Assembly (NCBI GenBank): GCA_903889895.1
Contig: CAISYZ010000086.1
Span: 1 to 50,335, forward strand
Source of the DNA: an uncultured Verrucomicrobia subdivision 3 bacterium
GTDB taxonomy: Bacteria > Verrucomicrobiota > Verrucomicrobiia > Limisphaerales > UBA11358
Direction: 5' to 3'
Length of the DNA stretch: 50,335 nt
This document shows positions 42,515-50,335 of the stretch, one piece after another (position 1 is the first letter of the stretch; each line of letters begins with the position of its first letter). The translations under genes and the position numbers were made by a program. The notes beneath the pieces are model-generated. The model did no database searches and had not been told where the DNA came from. It was given only the letters and a program-made list of their open reading frames with translations.

Positions 42515-43671
42515 TGAGCACACCCACCATTTTACGTGGCATCGCATGGAATCATACGCGCGGCTTCACGTCCGTCGTGGCCACGGCGCAGCGCTTTGAG
42601 GAATTGCATCCCGACGTCAGCATCGTCTGGGATAAACGCTCGCTACAGTCGTTCGCCGACGCCTCACTGGCGCAACTCGCCGCGCAATTTGATCTCATCA
42701 TCATGGATCATCCACACACGGCGCTCGCGGCGACGGAAGGTTTGCTGCTGCCGTTTGAAGATTTTCTGCCGGCGGAATTTCTCGCGGATCAGGCAGCAAA
42801 CTCGGTCGGCGGTTCGCACCAAAGCTATCGCTTCAAAGGCAAGCAATGGACGCTGGCGACGGACGCCGCCACACCGATCGCAACGTGGCGTCCGGACTTG
42901 ATTGAAAAATACAAACTCACTTTACCACAAACATGGGAGGAAGTTATTGAGCTTGCACGGCGCGGTTTCGTGACGGTCTCCGCGTTCCCGATTGATGTGC
43001 TGATGCACAGCTACATGTTCAGCGCAGCGCTCGGACACAAACCTTTTTCCAGCGGTTGCGTTGCGCCTGATGATGCGCTGACAAATGCGCTCGCGGAAAT
43101 CCACAAACTCGTCGCCCTCTGCGATCCGACTTGTCTCGGACGCAATCCCATCCGCACGCACGAATGGATGTCGCAAGCTGACGATCCGCGTGCAGCTTAT
43201 TGTCCGTTTGCCTACGGCTACTCAAATTACTCGCGGCCGCGTTTCGCCAAATATCTGCTCAGGGCGGGCGGACTGGTGACTTTCAACGGCCGGCGCCTGC
43301 GCTCCACCCTCGGCGGCGCCGGTGTGGCCGTATCCTCGCAGACCAAAAATCCACGGTCGGCGATGGACTTCGCGCAATTCACCGCGTCGCCAGAAACGCA
43401 AAAGGGCATTTATTTTCAAGGCGGCGGCCAGCCGGGTCATCGTGCGGCGTGGTTGGATGAATCCGTGAACGCCGCCAGCAACAATTTTTTCCGCGACACT
43501 TTGCAGACACTCGACGAGGCGTTGCTGCGGCCGCAATTTCCAGACTACATGAATTTTCAAGATGCCGGCACACCGGTCGCGCACGATTGCATCGCCGGCA
43601 AAACCAAACCGGTTGACGCCGCGCGCGAGTTAAACCGCCTTTACCGCGCTGCGCTGACGCAGCATCATTGA
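42514..43671 (+). CDS. extracellular-solute-binding-protein-like protein without signal peptide
   Basis: 385 residues with the SBP family 1 pattern (GFTSVVATAQRFEELHPDVSIVW near the start, split around Val; DLIIMDHPHT; PQTWEEVIELARR; MDFAQFTASPETQKGIYFQGGG). These proteins bind sugars for ABC importers. Here the start (ATG overlapping the previous stop) leads straight into the mature fold: there is no signal sequence and no permease or ATPase gene nearby. It may act as a cytoplasmic ligand binder or have been recruited to another function. An in-frame extension to 42286 overlaps the oxidoreductase gene and does not supply a signal peptide. Confidence 0.8.
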   Translation: MSTPTILRGIAWNHTRGFTSVVATAQRFEELHPDVSIVWDKRSLQSFADASLAQLAAQFDLIIMDHPHTALAATEGLLLPFEDFLPAEFLADQAANSVGGSHQSYRFKGKQWTLATDAATPIATWRPDLIEKYKLTLPQTWEEVIELARRGFVTVSAFPIDVLMHSYMFSAALGHKPFSSGCVAPDDALTNALAEIHKLVALCDPTCLGRNPIRTHEWMSQADDPRAAYCPFAYGYSNYSRPRFAKYLLRAGGLVTFNGRRLRSTLGGAGVAVSSQTKNPRSAMDFAQFTASPETQKGIYFQGGGQPGHRAAWLDESVNAASNNFFRDTLQTLDEALLRPQFPDYMNFQDAGTPVAHDCIAGKTKPVDAARELNRLYRAALTQHH

Positions 43672-43674
43672 CGC

Positions 43675-44115
43675 ATGATCCAATCCACATTTTTTGAAGA
43701 CTACGCCGTGGGCACGACCCGCGACACGCTCGGCCGCACCATCACCGAGACGGACATCGTGCTGCACGCCGGCCAGACCGGTGATTTTTATCCGCACCAC
43801 ATGGATGCCGAATGGTGCAAGACGCAGGATTTCAAGCAGCGCATCGCGCACGGCACGCTCATCTTCAGTGTGGCGGTGGGCATGACGGCGGGCGCGATCA
43901 ATCCCGAGGCGTTTTCCTACGGCTACGACCGGCTGCGCTTCATCAAGCCCGTGTTGATTGGGGACACCATTCACGTGAAGGTGACCATCAAGGAAAAGCG
44001 CGAACACAAGAAACCCACGCACGGCATCGTCAGCGAACTCGTGGAGGTGTTTAACCAGAAAAACGAAACCGTGCTCGCCTGTGAACATCTACTACTCGTC
44101 CGCAAAAAATCATGA
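43675..44115 (+). CDS. MaoC-like hot-dog hydratase/dehydratase (catalytic residues present)
   Basis: 146 residues, one MaoC (R-specific enoyl-CoA hydratase 2) hot-dog domain. The catalytic loop reads [10 protein letters not shown], so Asp and the His five places later are both kept; [14 protein letters not shown] and [20 protein letters not shown] are the other family elements. It should hydrate or dehydrate a CoA thioester. It sits between the binding-protein-like gene and the CoA-transferase, whose start overlaps its stop (ATGA). Confidence 0.9.
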   Translation: MIQSTFFEDYAVGTTRDTLGRTITETDIVLHAGQTGDFYPHHMDAEWCKTQDFKQRIAHGTLIFSVAVGMTAGAINPEAFSYGYDRLRFIKPVLIGDTIHVKVTIKEKREHKKPTHGIVSELVEVFNQKNETVLACEHLLLVRKKS

Positions 44116-45257
44116 AACCCCTCGAAGGTCTGCTAGTTCTCGATTTCAGCCAGTTTCTCGCCGGTCCGAGTGCGGCGATGCGGCTGGCCGACCTCGGCGC
44201 GCGCGTCATCAAGATTGAGCGCCCCGGCACCGGCGACATCTGCCGCCAGCTTTACATCACCAACCTCAAGCTCGATGGCGACAGCACCCTGTTTCATTCG
44301 ATCAACCGCAACAAGCAGAGCTTCGCCGCCGACCTGAAAAATCCCGAACATCTCGCGCAGGTGAAAAAGCTCGTCGCGCGGGCGGATGTGTTGATTCAGA
44401 ATTTTCGCCCCGGTGTGATGGATCGCATCGGTCTCGGCTATGAAGAAGTCGCCAAACTAAATCCGAAAATTGTCTATGGCATCGTCACCGGCTATGGCGC
44501 GACCGGACCCTGGGCGGATTTGCCCGGACAAGATTTGCTCGCGCAAAGCCGCAGCGGCCTCGTCTGGTTGAGCGGCGACGCGGATCGTCCGCCAACGCCG
44601 ATGGGCCTCGCCGTTTGCGATCTCGCGGCGAGCGCGCATCTCGTGCAAGGCATTCTTGCTTGTCTCGTGCGGCGCGGCGTGAGCGGCAAAGGCGGCAAGG
44701 TGGAAGTTTCGTTGCTCGAATCCATCCTCGATTTGCAGTTCGAACTGACCTCGACGTTTTTGAACGACGGCGGGAAATTGCCGCAGCGCAGCACGGTCAA
44801 CAACGGCCACGCGTATCTCGGCGCGCCTTACGGAATTTACGCCACGGCAGATGGTTTTCTTGCGCTGGCAATGGGATCGGTCATCAAGCTGGCGGAGCTT
44901 TTGGAATTGCCGGCGCTCGCAACTTACACGAATCCCGACACTTGGTTCACAGCGCGCGACGAAATCAAAGCGCTCATCCGCGAGCATCTGAAAACGAAAC
45001 CGACGCAGCACTGGCTCGACCGGCTCGTGCCCGCCGATTACTGGTGCGCCGAAGTGTTGAACTGGCAGCAGTTGTTCCAACACGCAGCCTTTGCCAACCT
45101 CGACTGGGTCATGGAAATCGAGCGCGAAGGCGGACCGAAGATGAAAACAACACGCTGCCCGATCACGATTGACGGTGTTCGATTCAAGTCGAAACTCGGC
45201 GCGCCGCGCGTCGGCCAGCACACTGAAAAAATCGCCATGGAATTCGGCCTCACATGA
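44112..45257 (+). CDS. CaiB/BaiF family III CoA-transferase
   Basis: 381 residues. The N-terminal part has [22 protein letters not shown] and [11 protein letters not shown], then [12 protein letters not shown] and [18 protein letters not shown], all standard for the family; the catalytic Asp that forms the acyl anhydride corresponds to Asp170 in [11 protein letters not shown]. It moves CoA between carboxylic acids. Placed between two MaoC genes in a sugar operon, it probably activates a sugar-acid-derived carboxylate. ATGA overlaps on both sides. Confidence 0.92.
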   Translation: MKPLEGLLVLDFSQFLAGPSAAMRLADLGARVIKIERPGTGDICRQLYITNLKLDGDSTLFHSINRNKQSFAADLKNPEHLAQVKKLVARADVLIQNFRPGVMDRIGLGYEEVAKLNPKIVYGIVTGYGATGPWADLPGQDLLAQSRSGLVWLSGDADRPPTPMGLAVCDLAASAHLVQGILACLVRRGVSGKGGKVEVSLLESILDLQFELTSTFLNDGGKLPQRSTVNNGHAYLGAPYGIYATADGFLALAMGSVIKLAELLELPALATYTNPDTWFTARDEIKALIREHLKTKPTQHWLDRLVPADYWCAEVLNWQQLFQHAAFANLDWVMEIEREGGPKMKTTRCPITIDGVRFKSKLGAPRVGQHTEKIAMEFGLT

Positions 45258-45604
45258 AAAATAAAATTCAACGCTACGGCGCGGTCGTCGGCGTGAAGCC
45301 GGAAAAAGTGGCGCGCTACAAGGAATTGCACGCCGCCGCGTGGCCGGACGTGCTTGCCATCATCAAGCGTAGCCGGATTCAGAACTATTCGATTTATCTA
45401 CGCACGCTGGCGGATGGACGGCCGTATCTATTCAGCTATTTTGAATATGTCGGCGACAATTTTGCGGCGGACATGGCGCTGATGATTGACGATCCGGTCA
45501 CGAAACGCTGGTGGGTCGAGTGCGTGCCGTGCCTGGAACTGTTGCCCGACCGCGCGCCGGGCGAAGTCTGGTCGCCGCTCGAAGAAGTGTTTCACCTCGA
45601 TTAA
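45254..45604 (+). CDS. L-rhamnose/L-fucose mutarotase family protein
   Basis: 116 residues with the family core: [53 protein letters not shown] and the KRWWVECVP segment near the end. These dimeric enzymes interconvert the alpha and beta anomers of 6-deoxyhexoses, feeding the right anomer to the next enzyme. This and RhaT are the best evidence that the operon handles a deoxy sugar. The start overlaps the CoA-transferase stop. Confidence 0.9.
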   Translation: MKNKIQRYGAVVGVKPEKVARYKELHAAAWPDVLAIIKRSRIQNYSIYLRTLADGRPYLFSYFEYVGDNFAADMALMIDDPVTKRWWVECVPCLELLPDRAPGEVWSPLEEVFHLD

Positions 45605-45608
45605 ATTT

Positions 45609-46139
45609 ATGAAAAATCCGAATCCCGATCCTGCGAAGCACAAAGAGATTCCGGTGTGGAATGCCGAGAACTGGTTTTACGAGGACATCGTCATCGGTAA
45701 AAAGCTGCGCTCCATCCGCCGCACGATTTCCGAGGGTGAATCCATGCAGTTTAACACGCTGGTTCTCGATATGCACCCGTATGTCGCGGATGAAATTTTT
45801 GCGAAGACCGAGGGCGTGTTTGGCAAGCGGCTGGTCGCAGGCGCGATGGTGTTCAGCGTTGGGCTGGGTTTGGTCGCGACGAATTGCGTGAACGCTTTCA
45901 GTTACGGCTACGACAAACTGCGCTTCATCAAGCCAGTGTTTCTCGGCGACACGCTTTACACCATCAAGACCGATTTGGAAAAAGCTCCGAAATACAAAGA
46001 GATGGGTTTGTATCGCGCGAGCTACGAAATTTTTAAGAACGATGGCGAGCTCGTGCTCTACTGCGAACATTTGCAGACCGTGAAATACCGCGACCCCGCC
46101 GCATTCGCCAATCAAATCGAGAAAAATAATCCCAAATGA
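45609..46139 (+). CDS. MaoC-like hot-dog protein, catalytic His missing
   Basis: 176 residues, a second MaoC-type hot-dog domain, clearly related to the first ([20 protein letters not shown] versus [20 protein letters not shown], each within the same position). In the catalytic loop the sequence is [10 protein letters not shown]: the Asp and Pro align, but the catalytic His is replaced by Val. It may be an inactive partner subunit of the first MaoC protein or bind a ligand. The frame is open from 45486, overlapping the mutarotase; the ATG at 45609, 4 bases after that gene, is used. ATGA overlap with rhaT. Confidence 0.88.
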   Translation: MKNPNPDPAKHKEIPVWNAENWFYEDIVIGKKLRSIRRTISEGESMQFNTLVLDMHPYVADEIFAKTEGVFGKRLVAGAMVFSVGLGLVATNCVNAFSYGYDKLRFIKPVFLGDTLYTIKTDLEKAPKYKEMGLYRASYEIFKNDGELVLYCEHLQTVKYRDPAAFANQIEKNNPK

Positions 46140-47200
46140 TTCCTGCCAATCCCCTGCTCGGCACGGCGCTGCACGCCATTGGCGCGGCGTTCGCAGCCCT
46201 GTGCTACACGCCGCAGAAAAAAGTCACCGGCTGGTCCTGGCAAAGCTACTGGCTGGTGCAGGCGGCGTTCTGCTGGTTCCTGCTGCCCATCATCGGCGCG
46301 TGGTTGACGATTCCCGAACTCGGCAACGTTCTGGCCGAAGCCCCGCGCGGGCCGATGCTCTGGTCATTTCTGCTCGGCGCCGCCTATGGCATCGGGGGCA
46401 CGGCGTTTGGCGTTTCCATCCGCTACATCGGATTTTCCCTCACGTATGCGATTGCCATCGGCCTTTCAACGGTGCTTGGCACGTTGATTCCGCCGCTGGT
46501 CGCGGGCACGCTGGGCACCACCTTGAGCAAGCCGGGCGCGCATTGGATCATCGGCGGCATCGTGGTGGGCATGGCCGGCATTGCGTTCACCGGCGCGGCG
46601 GGGCGGATGAAGGAACGCGACTTGAGCGCCACCGCGAGCCTCGGCGGCTTCTCGCTCATGACCGGCTTGCTGCTCTCGCTCCTCGCGGGCGTGCTCTCCG
46701 CCGTGTATGGTTTTGCGCTGGCGGCCGGCGAACCGATTGCCGATGTGGCGACCAAATATGGCGCGGGCGTTTTTCGCGGCAACGTGGTTTACATATTTTC
46801 CAACACCGGTGCGTTTCTCTCCACGGCCATTTACTGCCTATGGTTGCACCGCAAACACAAGACCCTTGGCGAAATTGTCGAATTGCCCGCCGGGGCGGAG
46901 CGCGCCAGCCTGCCGGTGAACTGGGCGATGGCGGTGCTCACTGGCTGCTTATGGTATGGCCAGTTTTTCTTCTACAACCTTGGCCATGTGCGGATGGGCG
47001 ACTACAAGTTCACCAGCTGGGCGATTCACATGATCATGCTGATTTTATTCAGCATCTTGGTGGGCTGGCTGCTGCGCGAGTGGCGTGGCGCGCGGCCTGT
47101 GACGAAAACCGCGGTCGGCGTCGCCTTCCTCATCCTGGTCGGCGCGGTGCTGGCGCTGACGTATGGCAATCATCTCGCTGAAATCTCCGCGCCGCATTAA
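46136..47200 (+). CDS. rhaT: L-rhamnose/proton symporter family transporter
   Basis: 354 residues with ten hydrophobic segments and the RhaT family pattern ([40 protein letters not shown] split by Gly, [28 protein letters not shown] near TM8). It imports L-rhamnose or a similar deoxy sugar with protons across the inner membrane. The substrate in this organism may differ, as several Verrucomicrobia and Planctomycetes use RhaT-like carriers for fucose or other methyl pentoses. Confidence 0.9.
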   Translation: MIPANPLLGTALHAIGAAFAALCYTPQKKVTGWSWQSYWLVQAAFCWFLLPIIGAWLTIPELGNVLAEAPRGPMLWSFLLGAAYGIGGTAFGVSIRYIGFSLTYAIAIGLSTVLGTLIPPLVAGTLGTTLSKPGAHWIIGGIVVGMAGIAFTGAAGRMKERDLSATASLGGFSLMTGLLLSLLAGVLSAVYGFALAAGEPIADVATKYGAGVFRGNVVYIFSNTGAFLSTAIYCLWLHRKHKTLGEIVELPAGAERASLPVNWAMAVLTGCLWYGQFFFYNLGHVRMGDYKFTSWAIHMIMLILFSILVGWLLREWRGARPVTKTAVGVAFLILVGAVLALTYGNHLAEISAPH

Positions 47201-47202
47201 CC

Positions 47203-48036
47203 ATGAAACGAATTGACGCTCATCAACATCTCTGGGACTTGCAGAAATTCCCGTGCTCGTGGTGCAACGGCATTCCCGCGCTGAACCGCAGCTTCCGGCT
47301 GGACCAATACCTCGCCGCCGCGCAAGGCACGGGCATTGAGAAAACCGTATTTGTCGAATGCGATGTGGACGAGCCCCATTCGTTTGCCGAAGCGCAGTTC
47401 ATTCAAAATCTCGCGGACAAAAATCCGCTCATCAGCGGCATCATCGCCGCCGCGCGACCGGAGCGCGCCGATTTTCCGGCACAACTCGATGCGCTGCTTG
47501 GATTGCCGAAGCTGCGCGGCATCCGGCGCGTGCTGCACGTTGTGCCAGACGAGATTTCGCAATCGGCCCGGTTCGCGGAAAATATCCGTCGACTCGCGGC
47601 GCACGGGCTGATCTTTGATTTATGCGTGCTGGCGCGCCAGTTGCCACTAGCCATGGCGCTGGTAAAAAAGTGTCCAGAGGTTCATTTCGTTCTCGATCAC
47701 AGTGGCGTGCCGGATGTGAAGGGCAAGACCTACAATCCGTGGCGTGCGCAAATTGCAGAACTGGCCACGCAGCCAAACGTCGCCTGCAAGATCAGCGGCC
47801 TCGTGGCTTACGCCGGGGAAAACTGGCAACTGGACGATTTGCGCCCGTGGGTGGAGCACGCCGTGGCCAGCTTCGGCTGGGAGCGCGTCCTGTGGGGGGG
47901 CGATTGGCCTGTTTGCACCTTGACCGCGACCTTGCCACAGTGGGTGGAAGCTTCGGACAAACTATTTGCCACCGCCACCACAACGCAGCGCGAACAGGTG
48001 TTTTACAAAAACGCGGAAAGAATCTACCGTATCTGA
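47203..48036 (+). CDS. amidohydrolase 2 family lactonase (L-fuconolactonase/L-rhamnonolactonase-like)
   Basis: 277 residues, TIM-barrel metal-dependent hydrolase. N-terminal RIDAHQHLWDLQKFP with the HXH-type motif, VFVECDVDEPHSFAEA, the strand-4/5 HFVLDHSGVPD, CKISGLVAYAG and the final metal/base Asp in VLWGGDWPVCTL. These enzymes open 1,4/1,5-lactones of sugar acids such as L-fucono- or L-rhamnonolactone. It is the last gene of the operon and would take the product of the Gfo/Idh/MocA dehydrogenase. Confidence 0.92.
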   Translation: MKRIDAHQHLWDLQKFPCSWCNGIPALNRSFRLDQYLAAAQGTGIEKTVFVECDVDEPHSFAEAQFIQNLADKNPLISGIIAAARPERADFPAQLDALLGLPKLRGIRRVLHVVPDEISQSARFAENIRRLAAHGLIFDLCVLARQLPLAMALVKKCPEVHFVLDHSGVPDVKGKTYNPWRAQIAELATQPNVACKISGLVAYAGENWQLDDLRPWVEHAVASFGWERVLWGGDWPVCTLTATLPQWVEASDKLFATATTTQREQVFYKNAERIYRI

Positions 48037-48132
48037 AATTTTTGGAGGCCATTGAAGGAATTTCTGTCCCAAACATCGTGCCTGACGACGCGCAGGGGAG
48101 CATCGCCGAGAACGAGTAGCGCCGTATCATCC

Positions 48133-48176
48133 CCTGGTTCGTCGGCAAGGGCGGTGATTGGGCCCTCTGAACCAGG
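48133..48176. repeat. nested inverted repeat
   Basis: CCTGGTTC (48133-48140) pairs with GAACCAGG (48169-48176); between them AGGGC (48149-48153) can pair with GCCCT, giving a stacked hairpin. It is about 100 bases after the lactonase stop and could end the operon or belong to the mobile-element debris around it. Confidence 0.4.
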
Positions 48177-48189
48177 TCATTGAGGATGG

Positions 48190-48220
48190 AATGTTTTCGC
48201 GTAACGAAAGGGAAAACATT
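48190..48220. repeat. 9-bp inverted repeat
   Basis: AATGTTTTC (48190-48198) and GAAAACATT (48212-48220), perfect, 13-base loop. One of several hairpins clustered in this gene-free region. Confidence 0.5.
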
Positions 48221-48267
48221 GTTCTAACGACCAGTTCATTAGACTGATTTAAGCAGGAAATCGGTTG

Positions 48268-48291
48268 ACACTCCAATGATAAATGGAGTGT
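48268..48291. repeat. 8-bp palindrome before a short reading frame
   Basis: ACACTCCA (48268-48275) and TGGAGTGT (48284-48291), perfect, 8-base spacer, with TTGACA overlapping its left arm (48265-48270) and an ATG 5 bases after it. It looks like an operator over a promoter or the end of an insertion sequence. Confidence 0.5.
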
Positions 48292-48295
48292 TAAC

Positions 48296-48410
48296 ATGAA
48301 TGAGCAAATAGTAGTGGAGAAGAATAGGAACAGCCCCAGAGGGGGCTGGCGGCGCGAAAAAAGTGCGCCGTTTCATCTCGGCAGAAAAGCTGCGAGCCGT
48401 CCGGTTATAT
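48296..48410 (+). pseudogene. probable remnant of an IS transposase orfA
   Basis: A 48-codon frame starts at 48296 (MNEQIVVEKNRNSP). From about 48345 another frame reads GAGGAKKVRRFISAEKLRAV followed by RLY, closely like the RRRFSAEEKLRAVRLY start of IS3-type OrfA helix-turn-helix proteins. The two pieces fit if one frameshift occurred near 48335-48345, and the second frame stops without the rest of the transposase. Two GC-rich hairpins (CAGCCCC/GGGGCTG at 48331-48347, CGGCGC/GCGCCG at 48350-48370) lie inside. Recognised by memory of the family pattern only. Confidence 0.4.
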
Positions 48411-48767
48411 CAATTTTCATCCGCTATTTCCCTTGTCGTTGAATTCAATCCGCTCGGAAACTGATTCCGCAATGGTGTATTTTCTGCCAATATCAAAGTT
48501 GAAGATTGCCCATAAAGCGTCGTCGTTTGTGCCACAGTGAAGACTTCTCGACCGGGGAATGTATCGGTTATTTTTCACCGGCGCGCACTATGCCATTGAT
48601 CGGCATGCGCTAGTCGCATTGCAGCACTATGTTGTTCTGAAACAATGGGTTCAGTTCTGCTAAAACTCCCGCCGTGACAAGCGCAAAAAAACTGGAGAGA
48701 TTGTCACCGCCTTTTTCATAGTATAAACCAGTTGGCAAGCCCCGCGCAAAAACTGGAAACCGATTCT
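48411..48767. other. gene-free region
   Basis: No gene, tRNA or clear terminator is seen. Codon structure is absent in all frames. It separates the transposase-like remnant from the convergent end of a response regulator gene and may be further mobile-element debris. Confidence 0.4.
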
Positions 48768-49418
48768 CTATTCGGCGATGGCGACGTTAGGAATGTGCGT
48801 AAATTTGGCAACGGCCTGCGAACGCGAACGCACATGCAGTTTTTCGTAGATGCGGCGGATGTGCGTGTTGACTGTCGGCACGCTGATGTGCAGCGATTCG
48901 GCGATTTCCTTGTAGAGATAGCCGCGGGCAAGCAACTCCAAAACTTCGCGTTCACGTGGCGAAAGATTATCTGGCTCGGCGGACGAAGTGTTGCTGAACC
49001 GCTGAAATGACTGGACAATTTTGCGCGCAATGTTGCTGCTCATCGGCGAGCCGCCGGCATGCACATCCTTGAGCGCGGCGAGCAATTCGGCGCGTGGCGT
49101 GCGTTTGAGCATGTAACCGCTCGCGCCGGAGGACAGCGCCTTGAAGATGTGGTCGGGGTCTTCATAGACCGTGAGCATCACGAACTGCGTGGCCGGCATC
49201 TGCGGCTTGAGACGGCGGACGCACTCGATGCCATTCATGCCGGGCATGTTAATGTCCATCAGAACAACGGAGGGTTTTTCCTGCGGCAGCGCGGCGAGCG
49301 CAGCTTCGGCATTTTCATGCATCCCCAAAAATTTAAAATCGTCCGCGCCGCGAATCCACTCGCTCAAAATGCCGCGCAATGGCGCGTCGTCCTCCACGAT
49401 GGAAACGGTGATGTTCAC
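48768..49418 (-). CDS. NarL/FixJ-family response regulator
   Basis: 216 residues from a GTG at 49418 (an earlier GTG at 49469 would add 17 charged residues ahead of the first strand). Receiver domain: VSIVEDDAPLR with the acidic pair, phospho-acceptor Asp55 in VVLMDINMPGMNG, Thr in MLTVYED and Lys in MLKRTPRAEL. LuxR-type helix-turn-helix: LSPREREVLELLARG, then IAESLHISVPTVNTHIRRIY. No kinase gene is adjacent within the window; its partner may lie beyond the edge or elsewhere. Confidence 0.92.
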   Translation of the reverse strand: MNITVSIVEDDAPLRGILSEWIRGADDFKFLGMHENAEAALAALPQEKPSVVLMDINMPGMNGIECVRRLKPQMPATQFVMLTVYEDPDHIFKALSSGASGYMLKRTPRAELLAALKDVHAGGSPMSSNIARKIVQSFQRFSNTSSAEPDNLSPREREVLELLARGYLYKEIAESLHISVPTVNTHIRRIYEKLHVRSRSQAVAKFTHIPNVAIAE

Positions 49419-49555
49419 GGGCTTTACTTTAGCCTGATCGCGCCTGGAAAGATTGTCGTTAGTTTTCACTACACCGGGGTGCGTAAAAATGTTTGGTTCA
49501 ATCAGAACTTAACAGCACGGACGTTGCGGCGCAAATTTCTTTCCGCCATTGAATC

Positions 49556-50335
49556 TCACGGCAGGGGCGGGCCAAGCTTGATGCGATAGAAACGCTGCGG
49601 CGAATTGGTCGAGATGGTCATCCAGGTGAACGGCAGCGTGGGCGAGTTGGTAATTAAGACGTTGCTCCATTGCGTGAGGTTGGTCGAAGTTTCAATCGCA
49701 TAGTCCGGCCCACTCTGACCGTTGACTTTGAAACTGAATTGCCCGCCCGCGACTGAAAGGTTGCTAATGCCCGGCGTGGAAAGCGGATTGACGGTGACGG
49801 CAAAACTTTGCGTGGCGCTCAGGCTGGGCGAACCGTTGTCGGAAACTTTCAGCGCGAAATTGTTCGTCGAGTTCGCCTGCGTCACGAGCGGGCGGAATGA
49901 AAACGCGCCGCTGCTGGTGTTGAGCGTGGCATTTGTCGCGCCAGAGAGCAGCGCAAACGTGAGCGTCTGCGGCGGCTGGTCGGTGTCCGTGGCGCTGGCG
50001 GTGAAGGCCACCGTCTGGCCGACATTCACCGTGCGGTTACTGATGGCCGCCAGCACCGGCGGCGTGTTGGATGCTGCTACCATCCAAAGCACCAGGGCGT
50101 TCGCGTTGCCCGAGGAGACATCCCCGCCGGAACTGTTTCCAGGCAGCTGCTCAATGAGTGTTTTGGTGGAACTGGTGGCAGTAAATGCGCCCATCACACA
50201 GATGTTGGAACCCATCTGCCAAGTCTGGGAAACGTCGCCGGACAGGTTGGGATCCTGCAAATACGCCTGGCGTAAATTTTCGGGAGAGCGATCATCCAGT
50301 CCGAAAAACATCACGATGTAACGCGATCCAGCCGT
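49556..50335 (-). CDS. C-terminal part of a large secreted Ig/cadherin-like protein (5' end outside window)
   Basis: The frame is open to the last base of the window, so the start is not visible. The 260 residues seen include a segment SRYIVMFFGLDDRSPENLRQ, then a cadherin/Ig-like beta-sandwich repeat with the common pattern NTPPVLAAISNRTVNVGQTV, FTASATDTDQPPQTLTF and NNFALKVSDNGSPSLSATQ, and a final module that resembles the verrucomicrobial C-terminal domain FSFKVNGQSGPDYAIETSTN followed by a Trp-Ser stretch and RFYRIKLG. Such proteins are exported and often involved in adhesion or carbohydrate binding. No sorting signal (PEP-CTERM) is visible at the end. Confidence 0.85.
   Translation of the reverse strand, partial: TAGSRYIVMFFGLDDRSPENLRQAYLQDPNLSGDVSQTWQMGSNICVMGAFTATSSTKTLIEQLPGNSSGGDVSSGNANALVLWMVAASNTPPVLAAISNRTVNVGQTVAFTASATDTDQPPQTLTFALLSGATNATLNTSSGAFSFRPLVTQANSTNNFALKVSDNGSPSLSATQSFAVTVNPLSTPGISNLSVAGGQFSFKVNGQSGPDYAIETSTNLTQWSNVLITNSPTLPFTWMTISTNSPQRFYRIKLGPPLP

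Noticed and set aside
44457..45221. Minus-strand frame of 254 codons opposite the CoA-transferase
   Set aside because: Antisense shadow with biased composition; the plus-strand gene has all family motifs.
46201..47181. Plus-strand frame of 326 codons inside rhaT in another frame
   Set aside because: Arg/His-rich out-of-frame reading of a GC-rich membrane protein gene; no start context and no motif.

Overview
The window is a stretch of a Gram-negative bacterial chromosome with moderately high GC content. Gene content (Wza/Wzc-type envelope machinery, a PocR-domain AraC regulator, many SpoIIE/STAS and NarL-type regulators, a verrucomicrobial style of secreted low-complexity protein) and the near absence of Shine-Dalgarno motifs suggest a Verrucomicrobiota bacterium, probably of the Pedosphaerae/Limisphaerales group. 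That placement is inference from gene style; no rRNA gene is present. No tRNA, rRNA or CRISPR array was seen.

Layout. 1-1.7 kb: a secreted protein of unknown function with a good intrinsic terminator, and a small SET-domain protein. 1.76-5.5 kb (minus strand): housekeeping genes tsaD, a CtpA-type protease, ispD, infA and a glycine-rich RRM protein. 5.5-6.3 kb: gene-free. 6.3-7.7 kb: a sigma-54 enhancer-binding regulator that points into the following locus.

7.7-32.5 kb is a complete Wzx/Wzy-type exopolysaccharide locus. A 14-gene minus-strand run (32530 to 18317), mostly with 1-4 base overlaps, holds an initiating phosphoglycosyl transferase, glycosyltransferases, a flippase, a pyrophosphatase, a phosphatase-fold hydrolase and a full partner-switching signalling module: receiver protein, RsbW-like/GAF/SpoIIE phosphatase and two STAS proteins. 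A plus-strand pair carries the Wzy-type polymerase. A second minus-strand run of six genes (16452 to 7705) carries a glycosyltransferase fused to two STAS domains, another glycosyltransferase, an ExeA-like ATPase, a 1037-residue Wzc-Wza fusion, a separate Wza-type lipoprotein and a GH26 glycanase. The most interesting idea in the window is that a SpoIIE/RsbW/STAS partner switch may act directly on a polysaccharide glycosyltransferase through its fused STAS domains.

32.8-35.6 kb: a signalling island (PocR-AraC regulator, histidine kinase with a FixL-like PAS domain, NarL-type regulator). 35.8-38.6 kb: a large ADP-forming acyl-CoA synthetase/GNAT protein. 38.9-40.2 kb: the decayed 3' end of a sugar nucleotidyltransferase gene, stop/start coupled to an intact anomeric sugar kinase of NahK type.

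40.4-48.0 kb: an AraC/XylR-type regulator divergent from an eight-gene operon that looks like deoxy-sugar (L-rhamnose/L-fucose-like) catabolism: Gfo/Idh/MocA oxidoreductase, solute-binding protein without a signal peptide, MaoC, CaiB-type CoA-transferase, mutarotase, second MaoC, RhaT-type symporter and a fuconolactonase-like amidohydrolase. The MaoC-CaiB-MaoC core is unusual for a sugar operon and may point to an undescribed CoA-thioester route. 48.0-48.8 kb: gene-free DNA dense in inverted repeats with a probable transposase remnant. 48.8-50.3 kb: a NarL-type response regulator and the 3' end of a large secreted Ig/cadherin-like protein cut by the window edge.
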